DNA of 64,000 bases from Nitrosovibrio tenuis (lineage in GTDB: Bacteria > Pseudomonadota > Gammaproteobacteria > Burkholderiales > Nitrosomonadaceae): the NCBI RefSeq assembly GCF_900109785.1, contig NZ_FOBH01000003.1:62001-126000 (forward strand). Direction: 5' to 3'. Each line of letters begins with the position of its first letter. Positions within the stretch are counted from its first letter, which is position 1. This document shows, one piece after another, positions 27,253 through 34,461 of the stretch. The translations under genes and the position numbers were made by a program. Under the pieces are notes generated by a model. The model worked only from the letters and a program-made list of their open reading frames with translations. It made no database searches and was not told the origin of the DNA.

Positions 27253-27614
27253 GGGGGCGACCTGGCTTCGACGTGGGTTGCAAAGCAGAGCAGGGCATAC
27301 CGAGGACCAGTTACCTCGTAAATACATCTGGAAAACCATAGTCGCAAACGACGAACGTTACGCTCTAGCCGCTTAAATCCGGCTGGACTCCGCACCGGTG
27401 GGCCTCAACGCCGGGTTTGGCAACAGACAGCGGAGCCATTAACGAGGATCGCGCTCCATAGGGTTACTTTATAGAGCGTTAAACAATAGGTGACTCGCCT
27501 GTCATCAGCCCGCCGGTTGGCGGATGCCGGGTTAAATCAAATAACATGGCTAAGTATGTAGAACTGCCTGTAGAGGACTTGCGGACGCGGGTTCGATTCC
27601 CGCCGCCTCCACCA
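27253..27614 (+). ncRNA. ssrA: transfer-messenger RNA (tmRNA)
   Basis: The 362-base RNA rescues stalled ribosomes. The 5' end GGGGGCG pairs with CGCCTCC of the 3' end, which finishes in ACCA. The start contains the conserved GGCGACCTGGCTTCGACG, and the 3' T-arm is GCGGGTTCGATTCCCGC. The tag frame runs from the resume codon GCA at 27344 to TAA at 27376 and encodes ANDERYALAA. The 3' end is the insertion point of the adjacent integrase-bearing island; the CCA and acceptor stem are intact, so the integration preserved function. Confidence 0.96.
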
Positions 27615-27648
27615 ATTAAACGTTTAACAACGTCCTAAGAAATCCAAG

Positions 27649-27681
27649 AAACCCGCATGAATAAACGCTTGCGGGTTTTTT
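27649..27681 (+). terminator. Rho-independent terminator after ssrA
   Basis: The stem AAACCCGCA / TGCGGGTTT with a 12-base loop is followed by a T run, 35 bases beyond the tmRNA 3' end. Because the island starts at the ssrA end, this terminator was probably brought by the island and replaces the original one. Confidence 0.85.
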
Positions 27682-27721
27682 GTTGTCCAAACACGTCCAA
27701 ACTCGGCTGTTGCAATCCGAC

Positions 27722-27774
27722 GGTAACTGACGGTAAACTTGACGGTAATCGACTTACCGGCAAATGGAGTTACC
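27722..27774. repeat. GGTAA repeats between ssrA and the integrase gene
   Basis: Three spaced copies of (G)ACGGTAA lie in tandem at 27720-27750 (periods of about 10-13 bases), and an inverted GTTACCGTC copy lies at 27769-27777, overlapping the integrase ribosome site. Tyrosine integrases bind short direct repeats near their att cores, so these are candidate integrase arm sites and also possible autoregulatory sites for the integrase promoter. The same motif returns at 31810-32203 and 37331-37348. Confidence 0.6.
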
Positions 27775-27777
27775 GTC

Positions 27778-28989
27778 ATGGCCCTCACCGACACAGCCAT
27801 TCGCAGTACCAAGCCCTCGGAAAAACCCATCAAGCTAACTGACGAGCGCGGGCTTTATCTGTTGCTCAAGCCGAACGGCTCGCGCTGGTGGCGGTTTGAT
27901 TACCGCTATGGCGGCAAACGCAAAACCCTCTCGATGGGCGTCTATCCAGATGTAGGCTTGAAGGAAGCCCGCAACCGGCGTGATGAAGCACGCAAGCTGC
28001 TTGCGTCAGGCGCCGATCCTGGCGCAAATCGTAAAGCGGTCAGAGCCGCCAAGATGGAACAAGCAGCAAACAGTTTCGAAGTTATCACGCGGGAGTGGTA
28101 CGCCAAGTATTCCGTAACGTGGAATGCCAGCCATGGAGAACGCATTATTCGCCGTTTTGAGCGCGACATATTCCCTTGGATAGGCAGCAAACCCATTGCA
28201 GAGTTAGCTGCACCCGAATTGCTGGCAGCGGTACGCCGGATAGAGAGTCGGGGTGCATTGGAAACTGCGCACCGCGCACTCGGTAACTGTGGGCAAGTAT
28301 TCCGCTATGCAATCGCAACCGGGCGTGCCACAAGGGATATTTCCGCTGATCTAAGGGGCGCTCTTCCTCCTGTGAAAGGCGAGCATTTTGCGGCGATTAC
28401 CGAACCCAAGCTGGTAGGGGCATTACTTCGGGCAATGGATGGCTATACAGGCTCGCAGATCGTGCGGTGCGCATTGCGCCTTGCCCCGCTCGTATTCGTG
28501 CGCCCTGGCGAGTTACGCAAAGCCGAATGGAAAGACATAGACATGGATGGGGCGGAGTGGCGTTATACGGTCACCAAGACCAATACGCCCCACATTGTTC
28601 CGCTTTCACGGCAAGCAGTGGAAATACTCACGGAACTGCAAGCACTCACCGGTAGAGGGCGCTTCGTCTTTCCCGGTGCGCGTACCAATGGCCGACCCAT
28701 GAGCGACAATGCAATCCTCGCCGCTATGCGGCGCATGGGCATAGACAAGGAAGAAATGAGCGGTCACGGCTTCCGCGCGATGGCGCGAACCATCCTGGAT
28801 GAAGTGCTGGGTTTTCGTCCCGATTTTATCGAACACCAATTAGCCCATGCTGTAAAAGACCCTAATGGACGTGCCTATAATCGCACGGCCCACCTTGGAG
28901 AACGCCGCAAGATGATGCAACAATGGGCTGATTATCTGGATAAGCTGAAAGCCGGTGCGGAGATCATTCCCTTGAGTAACGTGGCTTAA
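27778..28989 (+). CDS. int: P4-type tyrosine integrase
   Basis: The 403-residue site-specific recombinase has the N-terminal arm-binding domain typical of P4-type integrases (LTDTAIRSTKPSEKPIKLTD, WWRFDYRYGGKRKTLSMGVY), a central core-binding helical domain (ADPGANRKAVRAAKMEQ onward) and a catalytic domain. Catalytic residues visible are the arginine in FVRPGELRKAEW, the histidine and arginine in GHGFRAMARTIL, the histidine in EHQLAHAV, and the nucleophile tyrosine in RAYNRT. Start ATG 27778 has GGAG eight bases upstream. It would drive excision and insertion at the ssrA 3' end. The gene appears intact. Confidence 0.93.
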   Translation: MALTDTAIRSTKPSEKPIKLTDERGLYLLLKPNGSRWWRFDYRYGGKRKTLSMGVYPDVGLKEARNRRDEARKLLASGADPGANRKAVRAAKMEQAANSFEVITREWYAKYSVTWNASHGERIIRRFERDIFPWIGSKPIAELAAPELLAAVRRIESRGALETAHRALGNCGQVFRYAIATGRATRDISADLRGALPPVKGEHFAAITEPKLVGALLRAMDGYTGSQIVRCALRLAPLVFVRPGELRKAEWKDIDMDGAEWRYTVTKTNTPHIVPLSRQAVEILTELQALTGRGRFVFPGARTNGRPMSDNAILAAMRRMGIDKEEMSGHGFRAMARTILDEVLGFRPDFIEHQLAHAVKDPNGRAYNRTAHLGERRKMMQQWADYLDKLKAGAEIIPLSNVA

Positions 28990-28997
28990 AGCAAACC

Positions 28998-29615
28998 ATG
29001 AGCGACGATAACGCCCCTAATCTTTTTTCAGCCGAACAAGACCCTTGGGCGCTGCGCAAGCCTAATTGGGACATGTGGAAATCGGTTAAACAAGCAAGAC
29101 TTTGGCACGCTGTTGCACTGGCTTGCGATCTTGATCCGGGCAACTTCCAGCTTTTCCATAATCCTCAGCTCGCGAAGCTGTTAAAGGAACCTCCAAGGCA
29201 ATTTGACGACTTGCTTGTCATGGCTAAAGGCAGCATTGGAGCAAACGGTATTTTGAAACTAATTTCTCGAAGCAATGAAGGGTTGGAAGAAAGCGAGGTC
29301 AAGCTTTCGAACTTTGCCACTTGGCTTAAAAGCGTACAGCACAAACCTCCTGCACAATTCTCCTGGCTGCCCGAACCCGTCACTCTCAGTAACATGGATT
29401 GGCCGTGGGGCAGGCATGAAACCGATCTACTGCGGAAGCTCGCCGCTGCCGCACAGCGTTTCTGGAGTAACTACGATCCCACCGAGCCAAGTACAGCTCC
29501 TACTAATCAGCACGTCATTGACTGGTTAAAAGAGCAAGAGGTATCTGCACGCACAGCTGAAGTCATGGCAACCATTCTTCGTGCTGACCGTTTGCCGCCC
29601 GGCCCGCGTAAATAG
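28998..29615 (+). CDS. hypothetical island protein
   Basis: A 205-residue, probably cytoplasmic protein that starts eight bases after the integrase stop, so it is likely co-transcribed. The N-terminal part has a tryptophan-rich segment (WALRKPNWDMWKSVKQARLW followed by HAVALACDLDP) and the C-terminus ends in WLKEQEVSARTAEVMATILR and DRLPPGPRK. This C-terminal pattern looks like one I associate with small proteins in other integrative elements, but I cannot name a function. No signal peptide, membrane segment or enzyme motif is visible. Confidence 0.75.
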   Translation: MSDDNAPNLFSAEQDPWALRKPNWDMWKSVKQARLWHAVALACDLDPGNFQLFHNPQLAKLLKEPPRQFDDLLVMAKGSIGANGILKLISRSNEGLEESEVKLSNFATWLKSVQHKPPAQFSWLPEPVTLSNMDWPWGRHETDLLRKLAAAAQRFWSNYDPTEPSTAPTNQHVIDWLKEQEVSARTAEVMATILRADRLPPGPRK

Positions 29616-29759
29616 TTCACCGCACCCATCTGCGCCAATACTGGCGCGAGATTCCACGTAATCCGCACCTAATCCCCGCGCCCCTCCGCGCGTATTAACG
29701 TACTTCCTTATGCTATTTAATTGCCAACCATGCTCAACAACATTTAAAGAGGTACAAAC

Positions 29760-30011
29760 ATGGTTCAAGCAATCCTACGGCTTCCCGCCGTCAAGGCCGA
29801 ATCTGGCGCTTCGCGCTCAACAATTTATCTTCGCATCCAGCAAGGACTTTGGCCCAAGCCTGTAAGACTTGGCCCACGCTCGGTGGGTTGGCCCGCTAGC
29901 GAAGTTGCCGCTATCAATACTGCCCGTATTGCAGGGATGACTGATCAGGAAATCCGCACCTTGGTAATCAAGCTGGAAGCTGCTCGCAAAGCTGCTGCTA
30001 GTGCGTTTTGA
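29760..30011 (+). CDS. AlpA-family transcriptional regulator
   Basis: This 83-residue DNA-binding protein contains an excisionase/MerR-like helix-turn-helix: LPAVKAESGASRSTIYLRIQ, followed by GLWPKPVRLGPRSVGWPASE and the recognition-wing-like VAAINTARIAGM. AlpA proteins are regulators or excision factors of P4-like elements. Start ATG 29760 has AGAGG upstream. The 144 bases before it are free of genes and probably contain its promoter. It is followed after 10 bases by the DUF927 gene. Confidence 0.88.
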   Translation: MVQAILRLPAVKAESGASRSTIYLRIQQGLWPKPVRLGPRSVGWPASEVAAINTARIAGMTDQEIRTLVIKLEAARKAAASAF

Positions 30012-30021
30012 GGGGATAACA

Positions 30022-31788
30022 ATGCAAAACACCAGTAGAGCGCAAGTCACTGTGCTAACACCCCGGCAGAACTCAGCTAATCCGCCCATAGCCTCATGCC
30101 GCTATGGTGGCGGGCGGTTCGAACTGTCGGAAATGGGTGTGTACTTCCTTGGTAAGGACAAGGACGGCAACGAGCAATCGCCACAATGGGTTTGCACACC
30201 TTTACACGTCATCGCCAAAACCAGGGACGAGAAGAACGGGGAATGGGGGCGGCTACTGGAATGGCAGGATGATGACAATCACATCCATCAATGGCCGATG
30301 CCGCTTGAACTCTTGGAAGGAGATGGCTCTGAGGTGAGGCGCGAGCTTGCCCGTCTTGGGCTGCATATCTCGCCTAATCAGTCAGCACGTGGCCTGCTGG
30401 CTGCATACATCAAGCTATGGTCAGTAGAGGCCAGAGCGCGTTGTGTAGATCGTTTGGGCTGGCACGGCAATATTTTTGTTACTCCTAGCGGTTCGATTGG
30501 CGACGCTGAAGAACTTGTCGTGTTTCAAAACTCACATGCGATTGAGCCCGCTTATATCGAGTCAGGCACGGCAGATGAATGGCGAGATTCTGTCGCAGCT
30601 TTGGCGGCAGGAAACACGCGGCTGGTATTTGCTCTTTCTGTAGCTTTTGCTGGCGCATTGGCTGAAGTTGCAGGTGAAGACTCCGGCGGTTTTCATTTGC
30701 GCGGCGCTTCATCTTGTGGCAAATCCACTGCATTGAAGCTGGCTGCTTCCGTATGGGGCAATCCCTCAACTTATGTGCGCCTATGGCGCGGGACAGTCAA
30801 TGGATTAGAAGCATTAGCAACGCTGCACAACGACAGTTTGCTGATTCTGGATGAGATCGGGCAGATAGACCCGAATGATGCCGGAGAGGCGGCATACCTT
30901 CTGGCAAATGGTCAAGGCAAGGCAAGGGCGTCACGCAATGGACTTGCCCGTTCAGCCCAACGCTGGCGGCTGCTGTTCCTGAGCGCAGGCGAAGCATCCC
31001 TTTCCGCTGTCATGGCGCAAGCAGGCAAGCAATCAACTGCCGGACAGGAAATCCGCCTTGCCGACGTAGAAGCCGATGCTGGCGCGGGTATGGGAATATT
31101 TGAGACGTTGCATGGACATCCCAACGCCGCTTCACTGGCGTTAGCAATCAAGGAAGCTTCTGCTAAGTATCATGGCGCTACGGGCAAGGAATGGTTGCGT
31201 TACCTCGTAGCGAATCATGCGAGCCTTGTAAGCCTCCTCGAAGAGGAAATCAAGCGATTCGTAACTGCGGTAGTACCGGCGAATGCGGCAGGGCAAGTAG
31301 GGCGGGTGGCCCGGCGCTTTGCACTGGTTGCCATAGCAGGTGAACTTGCGACTCACTCTAACTTGACCGGCTGGCTGGAAGGTGAGGCTACTCAGGCGGC
31401 CCGCAAGTGCTTTACCGCCTGGATGGAAGCCTTTGGCGGGTGTGGCAACCGCGAAGAACGCGCGATACTTGCCCAGGTTCGCGGTTTCTTCGAGATACAC
31501 GGCGCAAGCCGCTTTGAAGATATAGGCGCGACAATCGACCTGCGTATTCATAAACGAGCAGGCTTTTACCGGAACGGGACAAATGAGGGGCGCGAATTTT
31601 TGGTATTGCCTGAAACATTTTGCAATGAAATATGCCAAGGCTTTGACGAAAAGACCGTCAAGAAAACTCTGATACAAGCGGGATTGTTGCTTCCCGGTAA
31701 GGACAAGAAGCCCTCACAGGTTGTACGACTCCCCGGATTGGGTTCATCCAGAGTCTATGTTATCCGGTACCGGGATGGGGAGGAGTAA
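30022..31788 (+). CDS. DUF927-domain ATPase, helicase-like replication protein of the island
   Basis: The 588-residue protein contains a P-loop ATPase core with Walker A RGASSCGKSTALKLAASVWG (about residues 231-250) and a Walker B-like LLILDEIGQIDP. This is the DUF927 arrangement, described as related to superfamily helicases and found on phages, plasmids and satellites. The start ATG 30022 has AGGGG seven bases upstream; the frame itself opens at GTG 30001 inside alpA. Because it is followed directly by an origin-like repeat region (31810-32203), a role as initiator or helicase of episomal replication is a reasonable inference. No primase domain is recognised. Confidence 0.85.
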   Translation: MQNTSRAQVTVLTPRQNSANPPIASCRYGGGRFELSEMGVYFLGKDKDGNEQSPQWVCTPLHVIAKTRDEKNGEWGRLLEWQDDDNHIHQWPMPLELLEGDGSEVRRELARLGLHISPNQSARGLLAAYIKLWSVEARARCVDRLGWHGNIFVTPSGSIGDAEELVVFQNSHAIEPAYIESGTADEWRDSVAALAAGNTRLVFALSVAFAGALAEVAGEDSGGFHLRGASSCGKSTALKLAASVWGNPSTYVRLWRGTVNGLEALATLHNDSLLILDEIGQIDPNDAGEAAYLLANGQGKARASRNGLARSAQRWRLLFLSAGEASLSAVMAQAGKQSTAGQEIRLADVEADAGAGMGIFETLHGHPNAASLALAIKEASAKYHGATGKEWLRYLVANHASLVSLLEEEIKRFVTAVVPANAAGQVGRVARRFALVAIAGELATHSNLTGWLEGEATQAARKCFTAWMEAFGGCGNREERAILAQVRGFFEIHGASRFEDIGATIDLRIHKRAGFYRNGTNEGREFLVLPETFCNEICQGFDEKTVKKTLIQAGLLLPGKDKKPSQVVRLPGLGSSRVYVIRYRDGEE

Positions 31789-31890
31789 GCGCATTATCGA
31801 TGTAACGACGGTAACACGGTAACATCCAATATGGGTTAAGTTCTTCGCGTAACTCCGATGTTACCGGGCTGTGCCCGCCGGTAACACATC

Positions 31891-32015
31891 TACCGTTACA
31901 GGAAATCTCCGCTGCATCGTATTCCCGTTACCGTTACAGGAAGTCGCCGCTGTATCGTATTCCTGTTACCGTTACAGAGAATCGTGACGCATTGCGACCC
32001 TGTTACTGTTACTCT
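31891..32015 (+). repeat. 38-bp tandem repeat, three full copies and part of a fourth
   Basis: Units start at 31891, 31929 and 31967, with the beginning of a fourth at 32004. Each begins TACCGTTACAG(G/A) and continues with a variable GC-rich middle, then TCGTATTC(C) in copies one and two. Copies one and two differ at a few positions; copy three has diverged in the middle. The conserved part of each unit is TTACCGTTACAG, spaced by about 3.6 helical turns. Confidence 0.85.
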
Positions 32016-32029
32016 TACAGTAACAGTAA
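32003..32029. repeat. 10-bp perfect inverted repeat at the end of the tandem array
   Basis: TTACTGTTAC (32003-32012) and GTAACAGTAA (32020-32029) are perfect complements separated by seven bases. The arms contain the same GTTAC element as the tandem units. It could be a protein-binding dyad or a hairpin at an origin. Confidence 0.75.
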
Positions 32030-32458
32030 ACCTTCCGCAACAGCCTATGCAGTTCAACTCTGTCTACTGCACGAGCACAGTCAAGCTAATATTGTTACCG
32101 CCATTACCGAGAATACTTCATATCGGTAACACTTAGCGGTAACGCGAAGGGCCGCATGGATTGAGCGATCCCCGCAAGCACATCAACTGTAACCGCTGTT
32201 ACCGATCAATCGGGGACTACTGGAGGTCAGTCAGCTTTCGTCACATTTTTGCATATGGTGACGGTCTACTCCCGACACATTTCTGCCTGTAGCGACAATC
32301 CCAAATCGACATATTCTGTTGACCCCCCGCTCTAGTTTGAAGGCGAATTTGCATCAATACAGCCATGTTGATTGAGGGCGATTACAATACACGTAAACCG
32401 TAACATTACGGGGGCAATCGCAAATGGAAATAATGGAGCTAATCTCGTAACCGAAATC

Positions 32459-34453
32459 ATGACCGATCCGACAAACAACACCAAAGAAACTGTTCTATCG
32501 CCAAACCCAGTGTTTGATCGCCGCGCACAACTGGCTGCGCTTATTCCCGAAGCATTTTCTGAGGGGACGCTGGATATTGCCGCGCTCAAACGTGCATTGG
32601 GCGGGGAAGCCATCATCGAAGGTGGCGAGCGTTACGCGCTCACTTGGGCGGGTAAGGCCAACGCCTATAAGGTGCTGCAATCCCCATCAACGGCTACGCT
32701 CCGACCGCAACGTGACTTGTCAGTGAATTTTGACGATGCACCGCATGTCTTCATTGAGGGCGAAAATCTGGAAGTACTCAAAGTGTTGCAGAAAGCCTAT
32801 TTCGGCAAGGTTAAGCTGATCTATATCGATCCACCGTATAACACCGGCTCAGATAGTTTCATCTACCCCGACCGTTTTCTCGAAAGCAAAGAAGACTACC
32901 TGCGCCGCATTAATGACTTGGCGGACGACGGTACGCTGATGCGCGAAGGATTCTTCCGCAAGAACAGCAAGGAAAACGGCCATTATCATAGCAACTGGTT
33001 GTCGATGATGCTACCTCGCCTGTACATCGCGCGTAACCTGCTGAGCGCGGATGGGGTGATCTTCGTGTCCTGTGATGACAACGAGATGCACAATCTGCGG
33101 TTGTTGATGAACGAGGTGTTCGGCGAAGAACATTTTGTTTCCCAGCTCGTTATTATCAACAATCTCAAGGGTAGAAACGACAAGAAAAACGTTGCAACTT
33201 GCCACGAGTACATGCTTGTCTTTTCGCGCAATGGATTCGAATCGTACGGGCTGCCGCTCACTCAAGAGCAACTCAAGAACTACAAGTACACAGACGCACG
33301 CGGTAAGAAATACGCCTTGCGCGACCTTCGGAAGCGCGGTTCTCAGGACCAGCGGAAGGATAGGCCGAAGATGTTCTTCCCGATCTTGTACAACGAAAGC
33401 ACGAAAAAACTCTCATTGACGCGGCAGTCTCCAGATGATGTAGAGATTCTGCCGAAGCGCGGGGATGGTAGTGATGGTCGTTGGCGTTGGGGTAAGGACT
33501 CGGTTCTAAAAAACCTGGGTATCTTAGAGGCGAGATATTCGGAATCAAAACGCCGGTGGGATGTGGACTATCGGATCTATCTTGAACCAGATGCAGCTGA
33601 GACAGAAATCGATGAAGAAGAAGACGATGATGACGAACTCTATGAGCGTACATCAAAGTCCAAGTCCTTTTGGAGAGGCGGTGAGATTTCCACAGACGTA
33701 GGTAAGCGCGAATTCAAGGAACTATTTCAAGGTGGATTCTTTGACTATCCGAAGTCTCCGTTTTTGATGCGGCGCATTATCCAGATGACCACACGTGGAA
33801 ACGATTTGATCCTGGACTTCTTTGCGGGAACTGGAACTATGGCACAAGCGGTCTTGGATATAAATCAGACAGAAGGGACTGCCCGTCGATTTGTTTGCGT
33901 CCAATTGCCAGAACTAATTGAACCCGAGAGTGACGCGGGGAAAGCCGGTTTTGGCACCCTCGCAGAAGTATGCCGGGAGCGGATTAAGCGGAGCATTAGG
34001 CACGTAGAGACTGCTGCTGACCTTGCCACCCCCTCTACGGCGAACCTCGGTTTCAAGTCCTTCCTTCTTACTCCCTCTAATTTCAAACAATGGCGTGGTG
34101 ACGGAATCGACTCAGCCGAGCAACTGGCCGAGCAGATGCAGGTGTTCGTCCAGACCGAGAAAGATGGCGCAGCGGTGGAGCACCTGCTCTACGAGCTGCT
34201 GCTGAAGTGCGGCCAGGAGCTAACCACGCCTGTAGAAACGCTAGATATGGCCGGTGGGCAGGTGTTCGCCATCCGTCAGCGCAATATGCTGTTCGTGTTG
34301 GCATCCTTCACTGAGGCCATGATCCAGCCGCTGGTGGATTTGAAGCCGCGTGAGATCATTGCTATCGACGGTGTGTTCCAGGATTCGGACTCGTTGAAGA
34401 GCAATCTGGACTTACAGTGCCGCGACATGGGTATCAAGTTCACTTGCCTATAG
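32459..34453 (+). CDS. mod: type III restriction-modification methyltransferase (Mod)
   Basis: The 664-residue protein is a beta-class DNA adenine methyltransferase. The catalytic motif LIYIDPPYNTGSD (motif IV) comes first and the SAM-binding motif DFFAGTGTMAQAVLDIN (motif I) later, with the variable target-recognition region between them. That region includes a very acidic stretch (EIDEEEDDDDEL). Mod gives sequence specificity and methylates one strand of the recognition site; with Res it forms the restriction complex. The ATG at 32459 is chosen by sequence character; the frame opens at 32372 and no strong ribosome site decides between them. The gene appears complete and is followed eight bases later by res. 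Confidence 0.92.
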   Translation: MTDPTNNTKETVLSPNPVFDRRAQLAALIPEAFSEGTLDIAALKRALGGEAIIEGGERYALTWAGKANAYKVLQSPSTATLRPQRDLSVNFDDAPHVFIEGENLEVLKVLQKAYFGKVKLIYIDPPYNTGSDSFIYPDRFLESKEDYLRRINDLADDGTLMREGFFRKNSKENGHYHSNWLSMMLPRLYIARNLLSADGVIFVSCDDNEMHNLRLLMNEVFGEEHFVSQLVIINNLKGRNDKKNVATCHEYMLVFSRNGFESYGLPLTQEQLKNYKYTDARGKKYALRDLRKRGSQDQRKDRPKMFFPILYNESTKKLSLTRQSPDDVEILPKRGDGSDGRWRWGKDSVLKNLGILEARYSESKRRWDVDYRIYLEPDAAETEIDEEEDDDDELYERTSKSKSFWRGGEISTDVGKREFKELFQGGFFDYPKSPFLMRRIIQMTTRGNDLILDFFAGTGTMAQAVLDINQTEGTARRFVCVQLPELIEPESDAGKAGFGTLAEVCRERIKRSIRHVETAADLATPSTANLGFKSFLLTPSNFKQWRGDGIDSAEQLAEQMQVFVQTEKDGAAVEHLLYELLLKCGQELTTPVETLDMAGGQVFAIRQRNMLFVLASFTEAMIQPLVDLKPREIIAIDGVFQDSDSLKSNLDLQCRDMGIKFTCL

Positions 34454-34461
34454 GGGTGCAG

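Larger units (their letters stand above)
31810..32203. repeat. GGTAAC/GTTACC motif cluster, origin-like
   Basis: Within this 394-bp non-coding stretch the hexamer GGTAAC or its complement occurs ten times (31810, 31818, 31860, 31880, 31927, 31965, 32094, 32125, 32138, 32198), and GTTAC alone occurs more often. This includes a 38-bp tandem repeat and a 10-bp inverted repeat listed separately. No reading frame of interest spans it. Such iteron-like density next to a helicase-type gene fits a replication origin, or binding sites for the AlpA or DUF927 protein. Confidence 0.7.

Noticed and set aside
31810-32203. CRISPR array
   Set aside because: The 38-bp units are contiguous tandem repeats with gradual divergence and no unique spacers, and no cas genes are present.
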